This document shows positions 7,310 to 14,547 of a DNA stretch of 25,255 nucleotides, piece after piece. Each line of letters starts with the position of its first letter. Positions within the stretch are counted from its first letter, which is position 1. The notes below the pieces were generated by a model. The model had not been told where the DNA came from. It saw only the letters and a program-made list of their open reading frames with translations, and ran no database searches. This DNA is from Oscillospiraceae bacterium (GTDB lineage Bacteria; Bacillota; Clostridia; Oscillospirales; Acutalibacteraceae). The DNA lies in assembly GCA_009779455.1 (NCBI GenBank), contig WREG01000002.1, positions 1-25,255 on the forward strand, read 5' to 3'. The position numbers and the translations under genes were made by a program.

Positions 7310-7513
7310 AATGCAGAATGCAGAAATAAGGTCGCGTTATAGTTATATTTATTTTTTAGTTTTATGTCGCGTAATAAAAATTAATATATTTTATAATTTT
7401 TGATTTTAAAACTTTATATAATCTAAAAATAGTTGTCGGGCGAAAACTTATAAATTAGAATAAATCTAACTACTCGACATCATTTCTGCATTCTGCATTA
7501 TTATTTCTGCATT
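7310..7513. repeat. MITE-like inverted-repeat element with AATGCAG heptamers
   Basis: This fills most of the gap between the LCP-like gene and folE. The ends 7310-7334 and 7475-7499 are inverted copies of a 25-mer (23 matches) beginning with tandem AATGCAG units and ending in GTCG. The similarity continues inward: TAGTTATATTTATT on the left pairs with TAGTTAGATTTATT on the complement of the right arm. A further degenerate copy runs to 7513. The interior is about 140 nt of A+T-rich DNA with no ORF. It starts 2 nt after the LCP stop codon. No clear target-site duplication was seen, so a mobile origin is an inference. Confidence 0.65.
7433..7461 (+). promoter_or_regulatory. Possible folE promoter inside the inverted-repeat element
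   Basis: TTGTCG (7433-7438) and TAGAAT (7456-7461) with 17-nt spacing, about 65 nt upstream of the folE start. Each hexamer deviates from consensus and the region is A+T-rich, so chance is possible. Confidence 0.35.
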
Positions 7514-7528
7514 AAAAGAGGTTATCAA

Positions 7529-8086
7529 ATGGACAAAGAAAAAATAAAGTCCGCCGTGCGTGAAATCCTGCTTGCCATCGGCGAGAATCCCGACCGTGAT
7601 GGGCTTCTGGAAACCCCCGGGCGCGTCGCGGATATGTATGGGGAGATATTTTCGGGGCTGAATGAGGACCCTCGGGAGCATCTGAAATTTTTCGCCGAAA
7701 ATTCAAGCGACGAGATGGTGACGGTGCGGGACATCCCGCTTTATTCCATGTGCGAACACCATCTTCTGCCCTTTATCGGCAGGGCGCACATTGTCTACAT
7801 CCCGAAAAACGGCAGGGTCATAGGGCTTTCAAAGCTGGCGCGGATAGTGGGCTGCTTCGCGAAAAAGCCCCAGCTTCAGGAGCGGCTGACCTCGCAAATC
7901 GCTGATTTCCTTGATGAAAATTTGAAGCCCCGGGGCGTGGCCGTCGTCATTGAGGCGGAACACCTCTGCATGACAATGCGCGGCGCCAAGGCGGCGGGGT
8001 CGGTCACGCAGACCTCGGCGCTGCGGGGCATTGTGAAGTCCGACGCGAGGACGAGGGCGGAGGTTATGGCGCTTATTAGAAATTAA
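7529..8086 (+). CDS. folE: GTP cyclohydrolase I
   Basis: A 185-residue enzyme converting GTP to dihydroneopterin triphosphate, the first step of folate synthesis; cytoplasmic and a toroidal homodecamer in characterised members. GLLETPGRVADMY (25-37) is the family start motif. PLYSMCEHHLLPFIG (70-84) carries zinc ligands Cys75 and His78; the third, Cys147, is in EHLCMTMRG. VIGLSKLARIV (97-107) and the C-terminal SVTQTSALRG are also typical. Length matches the family. The ATG has AGAGGT 6 nt upstream. Because the zinc ligands are intact, this is type IA rather than the zinc-independent FolE2. It is followed by a GC-rich inverted repeat. Confidence 0.96.
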   Translation: MDKEKIKSAVREILLAIGENPDRDGLLETPGRVADMYGEIFSGLNEDPREHLKFFAENSSDEMVTVRDIPLYSMCEHHLLPFIGRAHIVYIPKNGRVIGLSKLARIVGCFAKKPQLQERLTSQIADFLDENLKPRGVAVVIEAEHLCMTMRGAKAAGSVTQTSALRGIVKSDARTRAEVMALIRN

Positions 8087-8090
8087 AATA

Positions 8091-8170
8091 TGTAGGGGCG
8101 GCCATTGGCCGTCTAATTTTCCTGTAGCAATCTACCTGTATAAAACGGACGGCCAATGGCCGCCCCTACA
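8091..8170. repeat. 80-bp palindromic element with perfect 23-bp terminal inverted repeats
   Basis: The ends 8091-8113 and 8148-8170 are perfect inverted copies of a 23-mer starting TGTAGGGGCGGCCATTG. They enclose 34 nt of A+T-rich sequence with no coding capacity. The element begins 5 nt after the folE stop. Shorter relatives with the same GGGGCGG core are at 9837 and 10265. Similar TAGGGGCGG palindromes are familiar between genes of many Clostridia. Mobility is an inference. Confidence 0.85.
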
Positions 8171-8206
8171 CCGTTCTTATGTATAAAATTTTGGGAGGTA
8201 TTTATA

Positions 8207-8725
8207 ATGAAACAAGCTATTAAATCAGGACTTTTACAAGGTGTATTATTCGGGTTAATTACGTCAATTTTACATTTCATATTCGATAAAAGCATAAAAA
8301 GAGGTGTAATATACGGTATATCAATGGGTATATTTTTTACAGTTTTTTGGTTTGTTTTGTTGTACTCTCAATCAAAAAAATTTAAAAAAATTAAACAGGT
8401 AATGTCCGAACACGTGGATATTATTTATGACGGAGCCGCCACCCGCTTTATAAAAACGGGATTATCAGGCGACAGAGGTTGGCTTTTTCTAACAAATACC
8501 GAGCTTATTTTTATATTTATACCTCAAAAACATAAACTTCAAGATCGTAGGCATAACATTAATTTATCGGACATATCAGATATATCTAAACGCACAAAAA
8601 TCGGAGCGATAAACAGCATCGCAATAAAACAAGACGGTAAAATACCTGTTAATTTCGCGTTAGACAATAGAAAAATCTGGCTTCAAAAAATTGAACAGGC
8701 TAAGGAAAATATTTTATGCGAATAG
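8207..8725 (+). CDS. Small membrane protein with possible GRAM/PH-like cytoplasmic domain
   Basis: A 172-residue protein. Two hydrophobic segments (about 8-25 and 30-53) would form a hairpin in the membrane, followed by a Lys-rich linker. Residues about 80-165 (GWLFLTNTELIFIFIPQ, then NINLSDISDISK) look like the beta-rich start of a GRAM/PH-type domain, which in other proteins binds lipid. That call is tentative. The ATG at 8207 has GGGAGGT upstream; an earlier in-frame start lies inside the repeat and is not credible. It overlaps nadD by 10 nt, so the two are coupled, yet its codons are much more A+T-rich than those of folE and nadD. With the palindromic element just upstream, this suggests insertion into the locus. 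Function unknown. Confidence 0.7.
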   Translation: MKQAIKSGLLQGVLFGLITSILHFIFDKSIKRGVIYGISMGIFFTVFWFVLLYSQSKKFKKIKQVMSEHVDIIYDGAATRFIKTGLSGDRGWLFLTNTELIFIFIPQKHKLQDRRHNINLSDISDISKRTKIGAINSIAIKQDGKIPVNFALDNRKIWLQKIEQAKENILCE

Positions 8726-9228
8726 GCGTCTTAGGCGGAAGCTTCAACCCGCCTCACAACGGGCATATATATTTGGGCGAAAGGGCGACGAGCGGGCTTG
8801 CCCTTGATATAATATATATAATACCTGCATTTATCCCTCCCCATAAAGACGCGGACGGGCTTGCCCCCGCTGCGGACAGGCTCAATATGTGCCGTCTCGC
8901 CTTCCCTGCGGGGAAATATACCGTATCCGATATGGAAATAGCCCGCAAAGGCAAAAGCTTTACGATAGACACTGTAAAAACGATAAAAAACGAATATCCC
9001 GGCGCGGAAATTTTTCTTATAATCGGCTCGGACATGATGTCGTCCTTCGATACGTGGTATAAATACAAAGAAATTTTAGGATTGTGTACTGTTTTCGACG
9101 TGTCAAGGGATAATATGCCTGTCAGCTCGACTATGATACGCGAAAAAATCAAGGGCGGCGGGGATATATCATCCCTTGTACCGAAAAAGGTTGAGGCCTA
9201 TATTGAAGAAAGGCGGCTTTATGTCTGA
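8716..9228 (+). CDS. nadD: Nicotinate-nucleotide adenylyltransferase (short form)
   Basis: Adenylates nicotinate mononucleotide in NAD synthesis. GVLGGSFNPPHNGH (4-17) is the nucleotidyltransferase signature with the HxGH-type motif. FIPPHKDADGL (38-48), SFTIDTVKTIKNEYPGAEIFLIIGSD and SSTMIREKI (family form ISSTxIR) confirm the family. At 170 residues it is about 20-40 shorter than usual. The missing part lies between the strand LCTVFDVSR and the SSTMIR motif, where most members have a loop after FVVVxRPG. Active-site motifs are intact, so it is probably functional. It overlaps the upstream membrane gene by 10 nt and yqeK by 8 nt. Confidence 0.92.
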   Translation: MRIGVLGGSFNPPHNGHIYLGERATSGLALDIIYIIPAFIPPHKDADGLAPAADRLNMCRLAFPAGKYTVSDMEIARKGKSFTIDTVKTIKNEYPGAEIFLIIGSDMMSSFDTWYKYKEILGLCTVFDVSRDNMPVSSTMIREKIKGGGDISSLVPKKVEAYIEERRLYV

Positions 9229-9829
9229 TAAAATAGCAGCATATACACAGGCGGTCAAAGAGAAATTATCCCCCGAAAGGTTCGCCCACTCCCTTAATGT
9301 GGCGGAAACTGCGAAAAATTTGTCAATTAAATATGGATACCTCAGCGAACACGTTAATTCCTTTGATGTGTTCGCGGAAAAAGCCTTTACAGCGGGGCTG
9401 TTGCATGATATAATGAAAGATATCCCAAAAACGGAGCAATTAGAAATAATCAGTGGCGGCGGCGTTGCGCTTTCAGCGCTTGAACTGGCCCTCCCCAAGC
9501 TTTGGCACGCCATCGCCGGGGAAATTTACGCCCGGGACTTCCTTTTTGTGCGCGACAGCGAAATATTGTCCGCCATCCGCTGCCACACCACAGCAAAATC
9601 GGGGATGACCCTTTTGGAAAAAGTGCTATATATCGCCGATTTCATATCCGCCGACAGGGTATATGACGGTGTGGGGCGAATGAGGGAAAAAGCCGCGAGG
9701 GACTTAGACGAAGCGATGGAGGAAGGGCTTGCGTTTTCGATAGAAGAGCTTATAAAAAAATTATTTCCGATACACCCGGATACCATATCCGCATATAACG
9801 AAATCATCATGCCCGCCCGGCAATCATAA
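9221..9829 (+). CDS. yqeK: HD-domain Ap4A hydrolase, YqeK family
   Basis: A 203-residue HD-fold hydrolase. Characterised YqeK proteins cleave diadenosine tetraphosphate symmetrically to ADP using a metal pair. Visible ligands are His23 (RFAHSLNVAETA), His62-Asp63 (LLHDIMKD), His96, His122 (IRCHTTAKSGM) and Asp140 (LYIADFISADR). A longer in-frame ORF begins at 9176, but the ATG at 9221 is chosen because AGGCGG precedes it and it overlaps the nadD stop by 8 nt. The nadD-yqeK-rsfS order is typical of Firmicutes and supports the assignment. It is followed after 7 nt by a GC-rich hairpin. Confidence 0.92.
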   Translation: MSDKIAAYTQAVKEKLSPERFAHSLNVAETAKNLSIKYGYLSEHVNSFDVFAEKAFTAGLLHDIMKDIPKTEQLEIISGGGVALSALELALPKLWHAIAGEIYARDFLFVRDSEILSAIRCHTTAKSGMTLLEKVLYIADFISADRVYDGVGRMREKAARDLDEAMEEGLAFSIEELIKKLFPIHPDTISAYNEIIMPARQS

Positions 9830-9836
9830 CAAAATC

Positions 9837-9861
9837 AGGGGCGGACACAAGGCCCGCCCCT
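9837..9861. repeat. GC-rich TAGGGGCGG-type hairpin after yqeK
   Basis: Arms AGGGGCGG (9837-9844) and CCGCCCCT (9854-9861) flank a 9-nt loop. The core matches the ends of the 80-bp element at 8091. It lies between yqeK and rsfS and has no T-run. Confidence 0.7.
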
Positions 9862-9894
9862 ACGGAATCAGGAATAATTAAGACAGGAGCAATT

Positions 9895-10248
9895 ATGAAA
9901 ACTTTAAAAGACAAAATAATAAAAATTTTAGACGACAAAAAGGCCGTCGATATAAAAACAATCCAAATCGACGAGCTTTCCATCCTCGCGGACTTTTTCG
10001 TCATCGCCACAGGCACTTCGAGCACCCACATCAAAGCGCTGTCGGGCGAGCTTGAAAAAGAGCTTAAAAATGGCGGCATAATGCCGAAGGGAATCGAAGG
10101 CCGGGCGACGGGATGGATATTGCTGGACTACGGCAGCGTCATAGTGCATCTTTTCCTGCCCGACCAGCGGGACTATTATAATCTGGAAAGGCTATGGTCG
10201 GATGCGAAAATCGTTGATTTTCAAGGAGAAAATATTGAACAACTTTAA
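9895..10248 (+). CDS. rsfS: Ribosomal silencing factor RsfS (Iojap/YbeB family)
   Basis: A 117-residue protein that in other bacteria binds L14 of the 50S subunit and blocks subunit joining when nutrients are low. The family pattern is clear: KKAVDIKTIQIDELSILADF, FFVIATGTSSTHIKAL, then GIEGRATGWILLDYGSVIVHLF and RDYYNLERLW. Length is normal. The ATG has AGGAG 6 nt upstream. It sits in the usual nadD-yqeK-rsfS order just before leuS. Confidence 0.95.
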   Translation: MKTLKDKIIKILDDKKAVDIKTIQIDELSILADFFVIATGTSSTHIKALSGELEKELKNGGIMPKGIEGRATGWILLDYGSVIVHLFLPDQRDYYNLERLWSDAKIVDFQGENIEQL

Positions 10249-10264
10249 AATCACCACATCGTAG

Positions 10265-10284
10265 GGCGGGGGCTTGCCCCCGCC
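10265..10284. repeat. GC-rich hairpin between rsfS and leuS
   Basis: A perfect palindrome with 9-bp arms, GGCGGGGGC and GCCCCCGCC, around TT. It is preceded by GTAG, as in the related elements at 8091 and 9837, and lies 16 nt after the rsfS stop. No T-tract follows, so it is more like a REP-type element than a terminator. Confidence 0.7.
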
Positions 10285-10353
10285 GGAAAGATTTAATGTT
10301 GTTAACGGCTACGGTTAGCAAAATTTCTTAATTAGAAGTTAGGGGTGCGTATT

Positions 10354-12759
10354 ATGAACTACGATTTTAAAAATATAGAGAAAAAATGGCAGGACAAATG
10401 GGAGGAGACGGGCGTTTTCCATGCGCCTAACGGCGGGGACAAGCCTAAATACTACTGCCTTATAGAATTCCCCTACCCGTCGGGCGAGGGGCTGCATGTG
10501 GGGCATCCGCGGCCTTATACCGCCCTTGACATCATAGCGAGGAAAAAGCGGCTGGACGGCTATAACGTCCTGTTCCCTATGGGCTGGGACGCTTTCGGCC
10601 TGCCGACGGAAAACTACGCCATCAAAAACCACGTCCACCCCGAAGCCGTGACGAAAAAGAACATAGCCCGCTTCAAGGCGCAGTGCAGGGCATTGGGGTT
10701 CTCGTTCGACTGGAGCCGCGAGGTAAGCACCACCGACCCGGAATATTACAAATGGACCCAGTGGATATTTTTAAAGCTTTTCGAGCGCGGTTTGGCCTAT
10801 AAAAAAGAAATGGCGGTCAACTGGTGTACCTCGTGCAAATGCGTACTCGCAAATGAGGAGGTCGTGAACGGCGTCTGCGAACGCTGCGGCGCGGAGGTCG
10901 TGAGGAAGGTAAAAAGCCAGTGGATGCTCAAAATCACCGCCTACGCCCAAAGGCTGATAGACGATCTGGACGGCCTTGATTATATCGAGAGGGTCAAAAC
11001 ACAGCAGAAAAACTGGATTGGCCGCTCAACGGGAGCCGAGGTTGACTTCAAATCGACGGCGGGCGACGTTTTGCGGGTATTCACCACGCGCCCCGACACC
11101 CTTTTCGGCGCGACTTATATGGTTATATCCCCCGAGCATCCCCTTATCGAAAAATGGCAGCCGAAAATCGAAAATTCCGACGAAATCGCGGCTTATAGGG
11201 ACGCGGCGGCGAAAAAAAGCGATTTTGAGCGCACGGAAATCAACAAGGACAAGACCGGGGTTGAAATTAAGGGCATACGCGCCGTAAATCCCGTGACGGG
11301 CGCGGAAATCCCGATTTTTATATCCGATTATGTATTGGTGTCCTATGGCACGGGCGCGATTATGGCCGTCCCGGGCCACGACACCCGCGACTGGGAGTTC
11401 GCAAAAAAATTCGGCCTGCCTATAATCGAAGTGGTGTCGGGCGGGGATATCGAAAAAGAGGCTTTCACCGACTGCGAAACGGGGATTATGGTAAACTCCG
11501 GTTTTTTGGACGGCTTGTCCGTGGAGGAAGCAAAAATAAAAATAACGGAGTGGCTTGCGGAAAACAATTTGGGCGAGCCCAAGGTCAATTATAAACTGCG
11601 GGACTGGGTTTTTTCGCGGCAGAGGTACTGGGGCGAGCCTATACCTATAATAATCTGCCCGAAATGCGGCTTTGTGCCGCTGAACGAAAGCGAGCTGCCG
11701 TTAAAACTGCCTATGGTCGAAAGCTATGAGCCGACGGACACGGGCGAATCCCCCCTTGCGAAGCTGACGGACTGGGTCAACATAAAATGCCCGACCTGCG
11801 GCGCGGACGCGAAGCGCGAAACGGACACAATGCCCCAGTGGGCGGGGTCGTCATGGTATTTCCTGCGCTACACCGACCCGCATAACGGCAAAGAATTGGC
11901 TTCAAAAGAGGCTTTGGAATATTGGTCGCCCGTGGACTGGTACAACGGCGGCATGGAGCATACAACATTGCACCTACTTTACAGCCGTTTTTGGCATAAA
12001 TTCCTTTACGACATCGGCATCGTCCCCACAAAAGAGCCATACGCGAAAAGAACCAGCCACGGCATGATATTGGGCGAAAACGGCGAAAAAATGAGCAAAT
12101 CGAGGGGCAACGTGATAAACCCCGACGACATTATAAAGAAATACGGCGCGGACACCATGCGGCTCTATGAGATGTTTATCGGCGATTTTGAGAAAGCCGC
12201 CCCGTGGAATTCCGCTTCGATAAAGGGCTGCAAGCGCTTCCTTGACAGGGTGTTCGCCCTTCCGGACATATTGAGGGACGGCAGCGCGTATTCAAAAGAG
12301 CTTGAAACCCCCGTCCACAGGACAATCAAAAAAGTCACCGAGGATATCGACAATTTAAAAGCGAACACGGCCATAGCCGCCATGATGAGCCTTATAAACG
12401 GGATTTATGACAACAGGAGCGTAAACCGTGCCGAGCTTCGCGCCTTTTTGCTGCTGCTAAGCCCCTTCGCGCCGCATATTACCGAAGAAATGTGGGGGAT
12501 TTTGAAATTCGGCGGAGTTGTGACGGAACAAAAATGGCCTTCATACGACGAAGAAAAATGCAAGGCTGACGAAGTGGAGATAGTCATCCAGATAAACGGC
12601 AAAATCCGATCAAAGATAACGGTTGACGCTGAAATATCCGAACAGGACGCTTTCGCCGCCGCTAAAGCGGATGAAAAGATTTCTGAGGAGATAAACGGGA
12701 AAACCTTGGTGAAATCAATTTATATCAAGGGCAAGCTTATAAATTTTGTAGCAAAATAG
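10354..12759 (+). CDS. leuS: Leucyl-tRNA synthetase
   Basis: An 801-residue class I synthetase charging tRNA-Leu. The HIGH motif is HVGH (48-51) in PYPSGEGLHVGHPRPYTALD; KMSKS is at 579-583. A zinc-type Cys cluster starts near residue 158 (CTSC, then CERC), and a second pair of CPxC knuckles (CPKCG, CPTCG) lies near the catalytic half. The editing domain is recognisable by TTRPDTLFGATYM and GTGAIMAVPGHDTRD. The anticodon-binding and C-terminal domains follow. The ATG at 10354 has AGGGGTG upstream; the in-frame GTG at 10345 overlaps that site. Clostridial leuS is often controlled by a T-box, but the 105-nt leader shows no T-box sequence. Confidence 0.97.
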   Translation: MNYDFKNIEKKWQDKWEETGVFHAPNGGDKPKYYCLIEFPYPSGEGLHVGHPRPYTALDIIARKKRLDGYNVLFPMGWDAFGLPTENYAIKNHVHPEAVTKKNIARFKAQCRALGFSFDWSREVSTTDPEYYKWTQWIFLKLFERGLAYKKEMAVNWCTSCKCVLANEEVVNGVCERCGAEVVRKVKSQWMLKITAYAQRLIDDLDGLDYIERVKTQQKNWIGRSTGAEVDFKSTAGDVLRVFTTRPDTLFGATYMVISPEHPLIEKWQPKIENSDEIAAYRDAAAKKSDFERTEINKDKTGVEIKGIRAVNPVTGAEIPIFISDYVLVSYGTGAIMAVPGHDTRDWEFAKKFGLPIIEVVSGGDIEKEAFTDCETGIMVNSGFLDGLSVEEAKIKITEWLAENNLGEPKVNYKLRDWVFSRQRYWGEPIPIIICPKCGFVPLNESELPLKLPMVESYEPTDTGESPLAKLTDWVNIKCPTCGADAKRETDTMPQWAGSSWYFLRYTDPHNGKELASKEALEYWSPVDWYNGGMEHTTLHLLYSRFWHKFLYDIGIVPTKEPYAKRTSHGMILGENGEKMSKSRGNVINPDDIIKKYGADTMRLYEMFIGDFEKAAPWNSASIKGCKRFLDRVFALPDILRDGSAYSKELETPVHRTIKKVTEDIDNLKANTAIAAMMSLINGIYDNRSVNRAELRAFLLLLSPFAPHITEEMWGILKFGGVVTEQKWPSYDEEKCKADEVEIVIQINGKIRSKITVDAEISEQDAFAAAKADEKISEEINGKTLVKSIYIKGKLINFVAK

Positions 12760-12769
12760 CTTAAAACGC

Positions 12770-12797
12770 TTGACTTTTCGTCTTAAAATAGTATACT
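12770..12797 (+). promoter_or_regulatory. Promoter of the lipase gene
   Basis: TTGACT (12770-12775) and TATACT (12792-12797) are 16 nt apart, about 40 nt upstream of the lipase ATG and right after leuS. It indicates that the lipase is its own unit ending at the terminator at 14101. Confidence 0.65.
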
Positions 12798-12834
12798 AAA
12801 AAATGCAACCAATTTTCGAAAGGACGGTTTTATT

Positions 12835-14088
12835 ATGCTCAGTAAAATTATTGCAATAATTCTCGCGCTTTGGACTATGATAGCAGGTTTGTTCGGCTTC
12901 GGCCCGCCAAAGCCCGCCGATGTAATGAAGGACTGTTACCCCATCGTGTTCGTCCACGGCCTCGGCGGCTGGGGCGAGGGTGCGGCGCTTAACAACGTTT
13001 TGCCCCATTGGGGGATGTTCGCGGGCAATATGTCCGATTACCTTGCGTCGGAAGGCTACGAAACCTATGCCGTGTCCGTCGGCCCTGTTTCAAGCGCCTG
13101 GGACCGCGCCTGCGAGCTTTACGCGCAGCTTGCCGGGGCTACGGTGGATTACGGAGCGGCCCACTCCGCCGAACACGGCCACAACAGGTACGGGCTTGCG
13201 TATGAAAAGCTTGTACCCGAATGGGACGCTGAAAATAAGATACATATGATAGGCCACAGCTTCGGCGGCGCGACGGTACGCCTTTTCACCCAGTTATGCG
13301 AAGAGGGCAGCGCTGTCGAGATCGCTGACGCCGCCGCAGATATTTCCCCGCTGTTTACAGGCGAATTAAGCGGCAGTATCGCTTCAATCACCACTTTGGC
13401 CGCGCCCCATAACGGGGCCGCCATACTTTCGCCGGCTGTAGAAAGCGGCAGCACGGGCGCTTTGGATATCGCCTTCGGTATGCTGGTCGTAATGGGCGAG
13501 CTTGTACCCGAAGTAAACAGGATTTACCCCTTCAGGCTTGAACATTTCGGAATGTCCAACGCAGACCTGCGCCGCGACCCGATAGGGACCGTTAAAAAAT
13601 ACTCCGCGTTCAACAGCGGCACGGACAACTCAAATTATGACCTCAGCATAGACGGCGCGTACGCGCTCAACCAAACAATTGATTGCCAATCGGATATTTA
13701 CTATTTCAGCTTTGTCGGTCAAAAATCCGAGCCGGACGACGCGGGCAATTACATACCGAAATCCGATATGTGGTTCTTTTTCAAAGAGCCGTCCAAAAGC
13801 ATAGGGCTAAAACACGAACCGTTTTTAACGGATTGCGGGATTATAATCGACGACAGCTGGCTTCCCAACGACGGCCTTGTCAGTGTGGTTTCCGCCGAAT
13901 ACCCGTTCAGCGAGCCGTATAAAACATACGACGAAAACAATATCGAAAAAGGCAAATGGCAGGTAATGCCGCTTCTTGAGGATTATGACCATCTTGATTT
14001 CGCCGGCGGCATGAAAATAGGCGGCACGCCGGGGATTAAGGATTTCTATTTAAATATAGCGCAAATCCTTGAATCCATAAGCGATTGA
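12835..14088 (+). CDS. Secreted triacylglycerol lipase, bacterial family I.5-like
   Basis: A 417-residue alpha/beta hydrolase with an N-terminal hydrophobic signal or anchor (about 3-23), so acting outside the membrane. It resembles Geobacillus zinc-containing lipases (family I.5). VFVHGLGGWGEG (38-49) forms the oxyanion hole. The nucleophile is Ser142 in IGHSFGG, with Asp346 (PNDGLVS) and His386 (DYDHLDF) completing the triad. Residues aligning with the Geobacillus zinc site are Asp90 (SSAWDRACELYAQL), His110 and His116 (GAAHSAEHGHNRYG), and Asp264. The pentapeptide is GHSFG rather than the AHSQG of Geobacillus. AGGACGG precedes the ATG. It has its own promoter and terminator. True lipase versus esterase activity is not decided by sequence. 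Confidence 0.88.
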   Translation: MLSKIIAIILALWTMIAGLFGFGPPKPADVMKDCYPIVFVHGLGGWGEGAALNNVLPHWGMFAGNMSDYLASEGYETYAVSVGPVSSAWDRACELYAQLAGATVDYGAAHSAEHGHNRYGLAYEKLVPEWDAENKIHMIGHSFGGATVRLFTQLCEEGSAVEIADAAADISPLFTGELSGSIASITTLAAPHNGAAILSPAVESGSTGALDIAFGMLVVMGELVPEVNRIYPFRLEHFGMSNADLRRDPIGTVKKYSAFNSGTDNSNYDLSIDGAYALNQTIDCQSDIYYFSFVGQKSEPDDAGNYIPKSDMWFFFKEPSKSIGLKHEPFLTDCGIIIDDSWLPNDGLVSVVSAEYPFSEPYKTYDENNIEKGKWQVMPLLEDYDHLDFAGGMKIGGTPGIKDFYLNIAQILESISD

Positions 14089-14100
14089 TAAACAATTAAA

Positions 14101-14134
14101 AATAACCCGCTTTAAACAGGCGGGTTATTTTTTT
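14101..14134 (+). terminator. Rho-independent terminator after the lipase
   Basis: Ten-bp stem AATAACCCGC / GCGGGTTATT (14101-14110 and 14120-14129) with a 9-nt loop, followed by a run of T to about 14134. It starts 12 nt after the lipase stop. Confidence 0.92.
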
Positions 14135-14166
14135 ACGCGGCTAAACGCCGGACGCTATTTTTCCAA

Positions 14167-14415
14167 TTACTTTTTTGTTGTCGCCGGCGCGGTTGTGGTG
14201 TGCGCCGATGTCCCGCCCAGCCCGCTTTCCAAATCTGTAAGCATACTTTCAAGGGCACCTGTATGCGAAGCGGATTCGCTTGAAACGTGCGTAGTTGTAT
14301 GGGCTGTAGTGCTGTGGTGCGTCGTCGTCACTCCGTCCCGCGCCCTTTTGCATCCGGCAAAAAGGGAAACGCAGGCGATCGCGATTATAAACAGTATTAA
14401 AATTGCTTTTTTCAT
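14167..14415 (-). CDS. Small Ser/Thr/His-rich lipoprotein
   Basis: An 82-residue protein with a lipoprotein signal: basic start MKKA, hydrophobic core (about 4-19) and lipobox FAGC with Cys22 as the modified residue. The mature part is low complexity, rich in Thr, Ser, His and Ala (for example STTAHTTTHVSS and SAHTTTAPATTKK), separated by a short amphipathic piece (LESMLTDLESGLGG). No known domain is seen. AAGGAGAT lies upstream with normal spacing, and the antisense ORF over it has no such site, so the gene is believed real. It would be anchored on the outer face of the membrane; the histidines could bind metal, but that is speculation. Confidence 0.75.
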   Translation of the reverse strand: MKKAILILFIIAIACVSLFAGCKRARDGVTTTHHSTTAHTTTHVSSESASHTGALESMLTDLESGLGGTSAHTTTAPATTKK

Positions 14416-14482
14416 TATATGAAATCTCCTTAAATCTTTTGAACATAATATGCCCCGGTATCAGACAATTTATACTCTTTAT

Positions 14483-14526
14483 TAAAAATAAAAAACCCTG
14501 TCAACATTATGAAAATGCAAACAGGG
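14483..14526 (-). terminator. Terminator after the PHP-domain gene
   Basis: CCCTGT (14496-14501) and ACAGGG (14521-14526) form a stem with a 19-nt loop. On the minus strand it is followed by TTTTTTATTTTT. T-rich sequence on the other side could let it act in both directions. The short stem and large loop keep confidence moderate. Confidence 0.6.
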
Positions 14527-14547
14527 ATTTATTTTTTGCAATTTAAT

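Noticed and set aside
10249..10353. Possible T-box leader of leuS
   Set aside because: Only about 100 nt with a GC-rich repeat hairpin; no T-box core sequence or specifier loop and terminator/antiterminator pair.
14441..14515. Promoter for the small lipoprotein from TTGACA near 14502
   Set aside because: The -35-like TTGACA is part of the terminator hairpin, and the best -10 candidates are 15 or 24 nt away, so spacing is poor.
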